Assembly (NCBI RefSeq): GCF_900094705.1
Contig: NZ_FMAR01000002.1
Span: forward strand, 186,001-250,000
DNA from: Chitinophaga costaii
GTDB lineage: Bacteria > Bacteroidota > Bacteroidia > Chitinophagales > Chitinophagaceae
DNA length: 64,000 nt
Reading direction: 5' to 3'
Part shown: positions 41,861 through 49,890 of the stretch, piece by piece
How positions within the stretch are numbered: position 1 is the stretch's first letter
How the letters are laid out: each line of letters begins with the position of its first letter
Program-made: the position numbers and the translations under genes
Notes under the pieces: generated by a model
The model's database searches: none
Seen by the model: the letters and a program-made list of their open reading frames with translations, nothing else
What the model was told of the DNA's origin: nothing

Positions 41861-42716
41861 ATGCAGGTTCCTGCAGTGTACCGCCTATGTGTATCATCAC
41901 AGCATTACCCCGGTGTTCATACTGTTCGTCCAGTAGCTCTTCTTCGGTGATATGGGTATTTATCTGGAACTTATTACCAAGCATATGCAGCCTGGCAGCG
42001 GCTATTACAACGGCCTGGCGGCGATGGTCTGCTGCAAGGTTGGGTATTGAGGCGCGTACGCCATTGTCTTCCACTTTGATGTAAAGCTGGTTATCCTTAC
42101 GGCCTATATGGATGTTGAGTTGTCCACCCTTATCTTCCGGCCTTTGAAGGAGGTGGTGCCAGATGGCACGCTGTACGTAAGGTTGTATGATCAGGGGTGG
42201 TACCAACATGGTGAGGCCTTTTACCTCTGGCGCTACTTCTACCTGGTAAGCAAACTTTTCTTGAAAACGGAGGTTTTCTAATTGTAGGTATAGTTCCAGT
42301 GCTTCTATGTCTTCATCCAGTTTGATCAGTTCTTTATTCACATTAGTGATAGTAAAGCGCATAAGTTTTGCGAAACGGGTAAGGTAGAGTGAGGCCAGCT
42401 CGGTACTGGTGGTAAGGATATAATGATGGATAGCGTTGAGGCTGTTGAATATAAAGTGGGGATCCATCTGGGCTTGCAAGGCTTGCAGTTCCAGGCTGGC
42501 GTTATTGCTTTGAAAGCGAAGCTGCCGGGCGGCGGCGGTTTTGATGCGCCGTTCCCGCTGGTAAAAAAATACTGTCATCACACTGATTGCAACAGCAAAC
42601 AGCACCCAGCACCAGCACGGTGAAATATTTATATCAGCGTATGGTATCACATATCCGGTGTTATAGTCCCATGTTATAACAATATCGGGCAATTCAGGGT
42701 TAAAGGGAAACGCCAA
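41859..42716 (-). CDS. LytS-type histidine kinase homologue, truncated and possibly inactive
   Basis: The 285-residue protein has one membrane helix (about 33-52) and the LytS/YehU-type dimerisation motif QALQAQMDPHFIFNSLNAIH with phospho-accepting His87. The usual N box reads PYVQRAIWHHLL at 179-190, where the Glu-Asn pair of this family (x-x-E-N-A-x-x-H-G) is replaced by Gln-Arg; the D-N-G of the G1 box remains. The start is a TTG immediately after an in-frame stop, and the usual large sensor region is missing. No LytTR response regulator is adjacent. It may be a decaying gene or a non-catalytic partner. Confidence 0.7.
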   Translation of the reverse strand: MAFPFNPELPDIVITWDYNTGYVIPYADINISPCWCWVLFAVAISVMTVFFYQRERRIKTAAARQLRFQSNNASLELQALQAQMDPHFIFNSLNAIHHYILTTSTELASLYLTRFAKLMRFTITNVNKELIKLDEDIEALELYLQLENLRFQEKFAYQVEVAPEVKGLTMLVPPLIIQPYVQRAIWHHLLQRPEDKGGQLNIHIGRKDNQLYIKVEDNGVRASIPNLAADHRRQAVVIAAARLHMLGNKFQINTHITEEELLDEQYEHRGNAVMIHIGGTLQEPA

Positions 42717-42836
42717 TTAATACAAGGGGTAAATTGCGGGGTAGCCGGAAGTAAAAAAGATATAAATGGCTTACAGGGCCTTGTATGCGGCATAGATAGA
42801 CTTACTGCATGCAAGGGTATTACGCAGGATGTGCGC

Positions 42837-43544
42837 TTATTCGGTGAATTTATATCCTACTCCCCTTACCGAGTGGAAGTAACGCGAGTTGCGGCTGTCT
42901 TCTTCGAAATACTTGCGGAAGTTGAGGATAAAATTATCGATGGTACGGGTGGTAGGGTACACATTGTAGCCCCACACTACCTGGAGAATTTTTTCCCTTG
43001 TCACAACTTCGCCTTTGTTCTCGATGAGCAGTTTCAGGAGCATGGTTTCTTTCTTGCTCAGTTCATAGTGTTTGCCATCTTTGCCAATGCATTCCTGCGC
43101 GGCAAAGTCGATTTGGTTGTTGCCAAACTGGTAAACGTTGGGCACACTGTCTTTATCGAGGATCTTTTTGTTTTTTACAATGAGCTTTTCCACCCGGAGC
43201 AATAGTTCTTCCAGGTTAAAAGGCTTGGTCATATAGTCGTCGCCGCCTTTTTTTAGGCCCAGTACACGGTCTGCACTGCTGTTTTTGGCGCTGAGGAAAA
43301 GGATGGGTACATCATTATTCTGGATGCGAATGTTTTCGCATACTGCTATGCCATCCATTTCGGGCAGCATAATATCGAGGATGAGCAGATCAAAATATTC
43401 GTTCTTGACCGCCTTCAGGGCCGCCGTGCCGTTGTCTACCGCCGTCACTTCATAACCTTCCAGCTCCAGGTTGAGCTTTAGTGCTTCCTGTAGATTTTCT
43501 TCATCTTCCACCAGCAGGATGGATGCTTTGGTAGGTTCCTTCAT
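42837..43544 (-). CDS. OmpR-family response regulator
   Basis: The 235-residue protein has a receiver domain (phospho-acceptor Asp57 in LLILDIMLPEMDG; acidic pair Glu13-Asp14; Lys in MTKPFNLEEL) and an OmpR winged helix (ELSKKETMLLKLLIENKGEV, then TREKILQVVWG, and TIDNFILNFRKYFEE). It is the last gene of the operon yicC-gldH-kinase-regulator, 53 bases after the kinase stop. Targets are unknown; the operon suggests envelope or gliding control. Confidence 0.92.
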   Translation of the reverse strand: MKEPTKASILLVEDEENLQEALKLNLELEGYEVTAVDNGTAALKAVKNEYFDLLILDIMLPEMDGIAVCENIRIQNNDVPILFLSAKNSSADRVLGLKKGGDDYMTKPFNLEELLLRVEKLIVKNKKILDKDSVPNVYQFGNNQIDFAAQECIGKDGKHYELSKKETMLLKLLIENKGEVVTREKILQVVWGYNVYPTTRTIDNFILNFRKYFEEDSRNSRYFHSVRGVGYKFTE

Positions 43545-43597
43545 GTTGCTGTTTTTTCGATGCTAATTGCCATGTAAAAGTATCGTCTTTGTCAAAT

Positions 43598-44617
43598 TTA
43601 CGCAGATTGCGTGGAATATGATGGCCAGGTGATTTCGAAAATGCTGCCAGCCGGTACATTATCGCGTACCCGGATGCGGGCACCGTGTTGGGCCAGTATC
43701 CGTTCGCTCAGGAAAAGTCCGAGGCCGGAACCTTTGGCTTTGCGTGTATTTTCGTTGCCGATGCGGTAAAATTTCTGAAATACTTTGTGTTTCTCACTGT
43801 CTGGAATGCCGGGGCCCTGGTCGGCAATCTCCAGGTGCAGGAAATGGCCCTGCGGTGCCAGCCGCACACTGATCAGGGAGTCTTTGGGAGCGTATTTCAC
43901 CGCATTTTCCACGATATTATTAATCACCAGTTCCAGTATAAACGTATCTCCGTATATCCATAACTGTGGCAATATATGTGCCTGTATGGTATGGGTGGTG
44001 ATACGGCCTTGCAGCGTTATAATGGTGTGTTCCAGCAGGCCGGAAAGGTCTAGCATTTCCATCACCGGTTTAAACTTGTGTGACTCTAGTTGGGCGGCTA
44101 GCAGGATATTGTTTGTGAGCTGGTTCAGCCGATCGGCCTCTCGCACGGTATTATCCAGTAGTTTTCTTTGCTTTTCTTCATCCAGTTTATGTTTTCGAAT
44201 GGTTTCGAGATTAAGTTTAACGACGGCGATGGGTGATTTAAATTCGTGGGTAACGGCCATCATGAAATTTTGCTGCTGGCTATTCAGCCGCATTTGTTTC
44301 CATACGGCACGGTACACAAAGAAAGCCCCCAGCAGGATAATGCCCATAAAAGTGGCGCCTTCGCCAAAGAACTTGAAAGTGCGCAGGTGTTCGTCCTTTT
44401 GAATACGTTGTAGTTCCAGTTGGTAAGCTACAGGCTGTGCCAGGCTATCGGTGCGCAGGGAAAGGGTGCTGCGTTCGAATTGGGTGATCTGCCTGCTTTG
44501 GCGGAACAATAACACGCCCCACCAGATCAGCGCCAGTACGATGTAGCTGAGCAGGATAATATACAGGGCGGTAATGCCTTTACCGCTCTGGATGTTTGTA
44601 TAAAATTTTCTGATCAT
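43598..44617 (-). CDS. Sensor histidine kinase
   Basis: The 339-residue kinase has two membrane helices (about 16-38 and 88-104) enclosing a short periplasmic loop, then a HisKA domain with His124 in MMAVTHEFKSPIAVVKL and an HATPase with N box ELVINNIVENAVKYAPKDS, G1 IADQGPGIP and G2 KGSGLGLFL. All motifs are intact. Its ATG overlaps the gldH stop as TAATG, which means translational coupling to gldH. With the next gene it forms a classical two-component pair. Confidence 0.92.
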   Translation of the reverse strand: MIRKFYTNIQSGKGITALYIILLSYIVLALIWWGVLLFRQSRQITQFERSTLSLRTDSLAQPVAYQLELQRIQKDEHLRTFKFFGEGATFMGIILLGAFFVYRAVWKQMRLNSQQQNFMMAVTHEFKSPIAVVKLNLETIRKHKLDEEKQRKLLDNTVREADRLNQLTNNILLAAQLESHKFKPVMEMLDLSGLLEHTIITLQGRITTHTIQAHILPQLWIYGDTFILELVINNIVENAVKYAPKDSLISVRLAPQGHFLHLEIADQGPGIPDSEKHKVFQKFYRIGNENTRKAKGSGLGLFLSERILAQHGARIRVRDNVPAGSIFEITWPSYSTQSA

Positions 44618-45102
44618 TATCGATGGCCGGCTTTTTCTACCCGCAAGCCTACGTTCAGAATATCCGGCAGCGGGTTTTGCCGCATATTTTGTTCAAAACT
44701 GATTTTATAAGTGCCTGCTCTGTTAAGGATAGCACCCCGTTGTATGGGAATGCGGTGTTCGTAAATATCGTCTACGCCGCTGCCCAGCCACTTTCCGGTT
44801 TCGTCTTCCAGGGGTAGCTCTACGCGCTGAGCGATGGGCTGTGCGCCGGGAAATTGTGTGGTGATGATTACCCAGATGTTGCTGTATGGATAGGCGTCTT
44901 TGTGTCGCACATTGACATACAGGTTATACAGGTACACGGTATCCTGCGGTTGCAAGGTTACCTGGAATTCTGGCTTGAAATCGGTGGACCACTGATGATG
45001 GGGTACATCCACATTTTTCTCGTAGGTGTCCATCTTCATGGGCTGGCAGGCAGCCATTGCACAGCAGCCTGCCACGAAAACGGCCAGGTATATTTTGTTC
45101 AT
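44617..45102 (-). CDS. gldH: Gliding-motility lipoprotein GldH
   Basis: From the ATG at 45102 the product is 161 residues with a lipoprotein signal (NKIYLAVFVAGCCAMAAC, lipobox ending A-M-A-A-C). The rest follows GldH: a strand-rich domain with YLYNLYVNVRHKDAYPYSNI, LPLEDETGKWLGSGVDDIYE and YKISFEQNMRQNPLPDILNV, whose last part (E-Q-x-M-R-x-x-x-L-x-x-I-x-x-V-G-L) is the family's best mark. GldH supports gliding and type IX secretion in Bacteroidota. It sits in one transcription unit with yicC, a kinase and a response regulator. Confidence 0.87.
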   Translation of the reverse strand: MNKIYLAVFVAGCCAMAACQPMKMDTYEKNVDVPHHQWSTDFKPEFQVTLQPQDTVYLYNLYVNVRHKDAYPYSNIWVIITTQFPGAQPIAQRVELPLEDETGKWLGSGVDDIYEHRIPIQRGAILNRAGTYKISFEQNMRQNPLPDILNVGLRVEKAGHR

Positions 45103-45129
45103 ATGGTACATTGATATTTTAAGGCCTAG

Positions 45130-46005
45130 CTATAAAACGTTTAACACCTGTTCCTTTGCTTTTTCCAGTTCGTCTTTCATGCCCACCACCCATTGCTGTA
45201 TGCCGGCGTCGTTGGCTTTAGAGCCGGTGGTATTTATCTCCCGGCCTATTTCCTGGAGTACAAAGTTAAGTTTCTTGCCTTTGGAGGGATCGCTTTCCTT
45301 GAGTAGCTCGCGGAAATAGCGCAGGTGGTTTTCCAGGCGTACTAGTTCTTCGGAAATATCCAGTTTTTCCAAGTAAAAAATTAGTTCTTGTTCCAGGCGG
45401 TTAGCGTCTACGTTTTCCTTGCCCACATGATCTGCCACCAGGGTTTCCAGGCGGGTGCGGATACGGTCTTTACGCAGCGGATCCAGCGTTTTTACCTTCT
45501 CGCTAAAGGAAGATATATTGTCAATCCGCAGTGCAAGGTCTGCCTCCATCACGGCGCCTTCGTCCATGCGATGGGCGTCCAGGTCGGCAATGGCGGTCTT
45601 CACAACTTCCTGCACTTCTTTCCAGTCTTCGGGGGAGAGTTGGTCGGTAGCGGGTGTTACAACTTCCGGCAGTTTCATAAGCACATTCAGCATATCTTCC
45701 TGCGGAATATTTAATTCTTCCGCGAGCGTAACGATGCCGCGGTAATAATATTTGGCAAGGTCTGTATTGATGATCACGGGGCGGGTAGCGCCGTTCTGCC
45801 TTACGCTGATAGAGGCGTCGATCGTGCCGCGCTGTAAGGACTGCTGTAGCAGATTGCGGATATCGAATTCGTAAGGTTTTAACTGGGGGGAAATCTTGAG
45901 GTTCACTTCGAATTGCTTACCATTCAGTGATTTAATTTCCGCAATGATAGTGGTTTCGCCCTTCGTTACTTCCGCGCGCCCAAAACCTGTCATAGATTTC
46001 AACAT
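45130..46005 (-). CDS. yicC: YicC-family endoribonuclease
   Basis: The 291-residue protein has the YicC N-terminal text MLKSMTGFGRAEVTKGETT and the DUF1732 C-terminal half ending SKANDAGIQQWVVGMKDELE and KAKEQVLNVL, with KLNFVLQEIGREINTTGSKA as the most conserved stretch (Q-E-x-x-R-E-x-N-T). YicC proteins are RNA endonucleases in E. coli and B. subtilis. It heads the operon; a strong promoter (46025-46055) lies just before it and gldH follows 27 bases later. Confidence 0.92.
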   Translation of the reverse strand: MLKSMTGFGRAEVTKGETTIIAEIKSLNGKQFEVNLKISPQLKPYEFDIRNLLQQSLQRGTIDASISVRQNGATRPVIINTDLAKYYYRGIVTLAEELNIPQEDMLNVLMKLPEVVTPATDQLSPEDWKEVQEVVKTAIADLDAHRMDEGAVMEADLALRIDNISSFSEKVKTLDPLRKDRIRTRLETLVADHVGKENVDANRLEQELIFYLEKLDISEELVRLENHLRYFRELLKESDPSKGKKLNFVLQEIGREINTTGSKANDAGIQQWVVGMKDELEKAKEQVLNVL

Positions 46006-46024
46006 AAGATAAAGTTAAGATGGA

Positions 46025-46055
46025 CAAACCTAGCTAAATTAGGGCAAAGCACAAA
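46025..46055 (-). promoter_or_regulatory. Promoter of the yicC-gldH-kinase-regulator operon
   Basis: On the minus strand TTTG (plus 46052-46055), a 19-base spacer, then TAGGTTTG (plus 46025-46032): the best-formed promoter in the window. Predicted start near 46022. Confidence 0.7.
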
Positions 46056-46087
46056 GAAACCCGCGTGGGATAGGGAGCAGGAATGAG

Positions 46088-46705
46088 TTACCCTAGCAAT
46101 TGCGTTTCCACTTCATCCCTGGTGAGGGTGCGCATATCACCGGGTTGCATGCCTTCTACCGAAAGATGTCCTATGCGGTAGCGAATAAGGCGCAGGGTAG
46201 GGAAACCCACGGCGGCAGTCATTTTACGCACCTGCCTATTCTTACCTTCTGTGAGTATAAGCCTTATCCAGGGTGCAGGAATGCTTTTGCGGAACCGGAT
46301 AGGTGGATGCCGCTCCGGCACAGCAGGCTCATGATCGAATGCCATTGCGGTACAACGTTTGGTACGATATCGCTTACCCTCTATGTTGATGTTTACCCCA
46401 TGTTGTAATTGGTTGATGGCATCAGCTGTAATGGCACCGTCTACCTGCACCCAATACTCGCGGCTATGTGCGAATGTTGGGTTCAGCAGGCGGTTATTGA
46501 TGGTGGTATCATTGGTGAGCAGCAATAGCCCTTCGCTGTCGTAATCCAGTCGACCCACCGGGTACACATCTTTAGGTACGCGGAAATGATCGGCCAGCGT
46601 GGCTTTGCCGGCTTCCGGGCTAAAGCGGGTCAGTACTTCGTATGGTTTGTAGATCAGATAATAAACGGGTGTCACGGGTTCTTGACTTTGGTGAACAGTG
46701 CCCAA
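46088..46705 (-). CDS. RluE/RsuA-family pseudouridine synthase
   Basis: The 205-residue enzyme isomerises uridine in ribosomal RNA. The start of the fold YYLIYKPYEVLTRFSP is typical of the short RluE type, VGRLDYDSEGLLLLTNDTTI contains the catalytic Asp54, and the C-terminal ILTEGKNRQVRKMTAAVGFP and LRLIRYRIG give the third motif (E-G-K-x-R-Q-V-R-K-M). No S4 domain is present. The start is a TTG at 46705; a GTG ten codons later is an alternative. It diverges from the Crp-like gene. Confidence 0.87.
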   Translation of the reverse strand: MGTVHQSQEPVTPVYYLIYKPYEVLTRFSPEAGKATLADHFRVPKDVYPVGRLDYDSEGLLLLTNDTTINNRLLNPTFAHSREYWVQVDGAITADAINQLQHGVNINIEGKRYRTKRCTAMAFDHEPAVPERHPPIRFRKSIPAPWIRLILTEGKNRQVRKMTAAVGFPTLRLIRYRIGHLSVEGMQPGDMRTLTRDEVETQLLG

Positions 46706-46718
46706 ATTAGTACTTTTG
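46687..46718 (+). promoter_or_regulatory. Promoter of the Crp/Fnr-like gene
   Basis: TTTG (46687-46690), 20-base spacer, TACTTTTG (46711-46718): near-ideal spacing. Predicted start near 46721, ten bases before the ATG at 46731. Confidence 0.65.
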
Positions 46719-46730
46719 CATTACACGCTT

Positions 46731-47438
46731 ATGGATACATCCGCACATCATCCTGGCAATCCGCAACCGCACCGCTTGTTCGCAATCTTTGCCAAAGCCG
46801 ACGAGCAATACATGGAAGAGCTTAATGCTGCCATGGAATGTCATCTCTATAAGAAAGGGCAGGTTATTTTTCACGAGGGAGCTTATTCCTTCGGCATGTA
46901 TGGCATTAATGCCGGTAAGATCAAGTTATCGCATAGTGGCGACGACGGGCGGGAGCAGATTATCCGGTTGGTGAAGGAAGGCGATATCATGGGATTTAAG
47001 GCCCTGCTCAGCGGTGAGCGTTATACTGCTACTGCCACCGCACTGGATGATACCGAAATCTTTTTTATCCCAAAAGACCTTTTCATCAGTGTGCTGCAAA
47101 AAGACCCCAACCTTTCCATGGAAATGATGCGCATGCTTTCCGGAGAACTTCGGAAGGCGGAAGTAAAGATTACCCAATTAGCCCAAAAGCCTGTGCGGGA
47201 GCGCCTGGCAGAAACCCTCATCTTTATTAAGGAAACCTATGGCCTGGAAGCAGATGGGCAAACATTGAATGTTCGTTTATCCCGCGAAGAGATTGCCAAC
47301 CTGGCCGGCACTGCTACCGAATCGGCCATCCGTTTATTGTCTGAATTCAAAAAAGATGGGATGTTGGAACTGGAGGGTAAAAAGATCCGGCTGCTGGATA
47401 TCCCGCATATCCTGAAAACAGCTAACCTGCACGACTGA
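46731..47438 (+). CDS. Crp/Fnr-family transcription regulator
   Basis: From the ATG at 46731 (235 residues; the longer frame start at 46698 lies inside the promoter) the product has a cyclic-nucleotide-binding fold (YKKGQVIFHEGAYSFGMYGI, then NAGKIKLSHSGDDGREQII) and a Crp-type winged helix (LSREEIANLAGTATESAIRL, LSEFKKDGMLELEGKKIRLL). No N-terminal Cys cluster like that of Fnr is seen, so an iron-sulfur oxygen sensor is unlikely. The ligand is unknown. It is monocistronic. Confidence 0.9.
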   Translation: MDTSAHHPGNPQPHRLFAIFAKADEQYMEELNAAMECHLYKKGQVIFHEGAYSFGMYGINAGKIKLSHSGDDGREQIIRLVKEGDIMGFKALLSGERYTATATALDDTEIFFIPKDLFISVLQKDPNLSMEMMRMLSGELRKAEVKITQLAQKPVRERLAETLIFIKETYGLEADGQTLNVRLSREEIANLAGTATESAIRLLSEFKKDGMLELEGKKIRLLDIPHILKTANLHD

Positions 47439-47824
47439 TCACCCTTATTTATGCCAGTATAATTTGCCTGAAACATGCTCTAGTACAATATTTCAAGAGG
47501 TTACAACGCTTCAATACAAAGACCTGTATGGGCCATCACTACTATCGGCAATTTCTTTTTTTCCAGGGCATGGTGCCTGATGAGGCCCACCTATATATAG
47601 CTTCATTTCATTAAAAATCAAACAACTAGCCTTAGGCCCGCAAGATCTGTGCAGCAACTCACATCACCTACCCCGGTTAAATGGTAAATCTGAGGCAAAC
47701 GGGAAAGTGTACAGCAGTGCTAATAGGCTGTACAACACATAAAAAAAGCATTGCAGGAAAGAAGAAAGCAGTACTTATAAAAGGCTGAAATGCCCTGTTT
47801 ATGCGGCTTTTAAAGGAAATAAAA

Positions 47825-47854
47825 AAAGTCTGACTGCGTGAACAATCAGACTTT
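47825..47854. terminator. Terminator-like hairpin in the intergenic region
   Basis: AAAGTCTGA (47825-47833) pairs with TCAGACTTT (47846-47854), and the minus strand continues with seven T. It could terminate a minus-strand transcript from the lpxD side or end an unrecognised plus-strand RNA. Confidence 0.6.
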
Positions 47855-47951
47855 CTTATTATGTGAATGGGTTAGTAAGTACAGGGAAAACAAATTCCCT
47901 ACACAATATTAAAAATAATTTCATCACAAAAGAAAAAAAATGCAAAGAATT

Positions 47952-47982
47952 TTATTCACAACACTAAAAAATTTGTGGATAA
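47952..47982. other. Inverted pair of DnaA-box matches
   Basis: TTATTCACA (47952-47960, plus strand) and TTATCCACA on the minus strand (plus 47974-47982) both fit the DnaA box TTATnCACA. They face each other across 13 AT-rich bases. Either a DnaA-binding site or, as the halves are complementary, a loose hairpin. Confidence 0.5.
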
Positions 47983-48025
47983 CAACAGGATGAAGGTATA
48001 AGCTGCAAGGTAGAAAATGCAAAGG

Positions 48026-48059
48026 TTGGCTTATTAAGGATGGGAATCTCCTACCTTTG
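48026..48059 (+). promoter_or_regulatory. Promoter of the lpxD homologue
   Basis: TTG (48026-48028), 23-base spacer, TACCTTTG (48052-48059); predicted start near 48062, 19 bases before the ATG. Confidence 0.6.
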
Positions 48060-48080
48060 TTGCACTTAACGAGGAATAAT

Positions 48081-49025
48081 ATGAAGTTCAACGAACCGAT
48101 AGCAGTCAAAGAAATTGCTGCGTTCATAGGCGCAGAACTGGTTGGCAACAAAGATTTACAGGCCACCGGCATTAACGAGATTCACAAAGTAACACCGGGT
48201 GATATCTCGTTTGTGGACTTTGAAAAATATTACGACACCAGTCTGAAGTCGGCGGCTACCATTATCATTATCAATAAGCTGGTGGAAGTGCCGGAAGGCA
48301 AGGCGCTGCTGGTATTGGAAGATCCTTTCAGTGCATATGTCAAGTTGGTAAAACGTTTCCGTCCTTTTGAACCTGCCACCAAAGCCATCAGTGATACGGC
48401 GGTTATTGGTGAAGGCACCCTACTGCAACCGGGTGTTTTTGTGGGCAACCATGTGCGTATAGGTCGTAACTGCCTTATTCACCCAGGCGTTGTCATCTAC
48501 GATCACACCGTGATTGGCGATAACGTGATTATTCATGGAGCAACCGTAATCGGGTCGGATGCTTTTTACTTTAAACGCCGGAAAAACCTGGAAGTGCAGT
48601 ATGATAAACTGGAAAGCTGTGGTCGTGTGGTGATAGAAGATTTTGTGGAAATTGGTGCAGGCTGTACCCTGGATAAAGGAGTAAGTGGCGATACCATTAT
48701 TGGCAAAGGTACTAAGTTGGATAACCAGATACACATTGGTCACGGCGTAGTGATTGGCAAGAACTGCCTAATTGCATCACAAGCTGGCATTGCCGGCAAG
48801 ACCATTATCGAAGACGAGGTGATCATCTGGGGCCAGGCAGGTGTTAACAAAGACCTCACCATTGGCAAAGGCGCAGTACTCTTTGCCCAAAGCGGAGTAG
48901 TAAGCAGCCTGGAAGGTGGTAAGGTATATTTTGGCTCACCGGTGCAGGAAGCCAAGAGTAAAATAAGAGAGCTTGCCTGGGTAAAACGCATACCCGAGAT
49001 GTGGGCCATGCTGAACAAAAAATAA
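48081..49025 (+). CDS. lpxD: LpxD-like UDP-3-O-acylglucosamine N-acyltransferase
   Basis: From the ATG at 48081 (GAGGAAT ahead of it) the product is 314 residues. A small N-terminal domain (GAELVGNKDLQATGINEIHK, VTPGDISFVDFEKYYD) is followed by a left-handed beta-helix of hexapeptide repeats (GEGTLLQPGVFVGNHVRIGR). The catalytic His lies in NQIHIGHGVVIG (His221). LpxD adds the second hydroxyacyl chain in lipid A synthesis. Bacteroidota often carry LpxD paralogues, so this may be a second copy; no other lipid A gene is adjacent. The usual C-terminal helix is short (KIRELAWVKRIPEMWAMLNK). Confidence 0.85.
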   Translation: MKFNEPIAVKEIAAFIGAELVGNKDLQATGINEIHKVTPGDISFVDFEKYYDTSLKSAATIIIINKLVEVPEGKALLVLEDPFSAYVKLVKRFRPFEPATKAISDTAVIGEGTLLQPGVFVGNHVRIGRNCLIHPGVVIYDHTVIGDNVIIHGATVIGSDAFYFKRRKNLEVQYDKLESCGRVVIEDFVEIGAGCTLDKGVSGDTIIGKGTKLDNQIHIGHGVVIGKNCLIASQAGIAGKTIIEDEVIIWGQAGVNKDLTIGKGAVLFAQSGVVSSLEGGKVYFGSPVQEAKSKIRELAWVKRIPEMWAMLNKK

Positions 49026-49070
49026 TGCTTAAAGATGCCCCAGTTATCTTCTTCCATAAACAGGGATAGG

Positions 49071-49119
49071 GCAATTTCCAATATCAACGAATAATAGGGT
49101 TGTTGATATTGGAAATTGC
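49071..49119. terminator. Long inverted repeat (18-bp perfect stem) after lpxD
   Basis: GCAATTTCCAATATCAAC (49071-49088) and its exact reverse complement (49102-49119) flank a 13-base loop, followed by TATTTC on the plus strand. It lies 46 bases after the lpxD stop, so it most likely marks the transcript's 3' end. Confidence 0.65.
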
Positions 49120-49181
49120 TATTTCAGCGTTATGGTAAATAGCCATTTATGTTGGATATTTTTCCTCCTGAAATTGCCATC

Positions 49182-49862
49182 ATGAAAACAATCTGTTTAT
49201 TGCTATTTTGCTGCCTGGTAGGCTGTACTACTACGAAACCCTCCTTCACTGATGCAGGCCTTTATACCGTACCCCAGGAATGGACGGCCACGCTTCACGA
49301 CGGCTGGTTTAGCGCCAAAACATATAGCATCGGCAACTACACTACCAGTTCGCGGCAAAATGGCGTGGCCAAACCCGGACTACCAGTTACCATTCAACAC
49401 CCCAAGGATGCCTTTTATTATACCATTTCCGGCCCTACCACCCGTCTGGCCGTGCAAACCCTTTATACCGTACAAGTGGTCTTCGCTGGCCGCGATTTGC
49501 CCTCTTTTTTGCAGAATGCTCCTGGAGATACGCCCTTCTTTTACGCCTTATTCAACGATCCTGCGCAACCGGCTGCCCGTTGGGAACTGGTGCTGCGATC
49601 CGCCAACTACCTGGAGTTGAATAAGGACAGTCCCATTGGGATACTGATGCTGGATAAAACGATCTACCGCATTACCGCGCACAACCACTTCGGTACGGTG
49701 AATGCGTATGAGAAAATCACCTATGAAATACAAGACCGGGGAAAGCCCCTGGCAGCGGTAATGCCTGGAGCGCAGCCCCGTGTGTGGATGAGTAAAATGG
49801 TGACGCCACCTCAGGAAGTATTGTTTGCCGGCGTGATCAGCGCGTTGTTGCTGAGAGGGTAA
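49182..49862 (+). CDS. Hypothetical lipoprotein
   Basis: From the ATG at 49182 the 226-residue product has a lipoprotein signal (MKTICLLLFCCLVGC, lipobox L-V-G-C). I do not recognise the family. The mature part is beta-rich with many Thr/Tyr residues (LYTVPQEWTATLHDGWFSAK, TYSIGNYTTSSRQNG, RWELVLRSANYLELNKDSPI). The C-terminus ends in a hydrophobic stretch (EVLFAGVISALLLRG). It stands alone between the lpxD hairpin and a convergent epimerase gene. Envelope localisation is inferred from the lipobox only. Confidence 0.7.
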   Translation: MKTICLLLFCCLVGCTTTKPSFTDAGLYTVPQEWTATLHDGWFSAKTYSIGNYTTSSRQNGVAKPGLPVTIQHPKDAFYYTISGPTTRLAVQTLYTVQVVFAGRDLPSFLQNAPGDTPFFYALFNDPAQPAARWELVLRSANYLELNKDSPIGILMLDKTIYRITAHNHFGTVNAYEKITYEIQDRGKPLAAVMPGAQPRVWMSKMVTPPQEVLFAGVISALLLRG

Positions 49863-49890
49863 GGGTGTTGTGTAAAATAGGGATGGGAAG

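Larger units (their letters stand above)
47439..48025. other. AT-rich intergenic region with DnaA-box matches
   Basis: This 590-base stretch has no supported gene. It contains a hairpin with a T-run (47825-47854), an AT-rich tract around 47890-47975 and two DnaA-box matches (47952-47960 plus, 47974-47982 minus). It might hold a small RNA before the hairpin, but no promoter or structure could be made firm. Confidence 0.55.
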
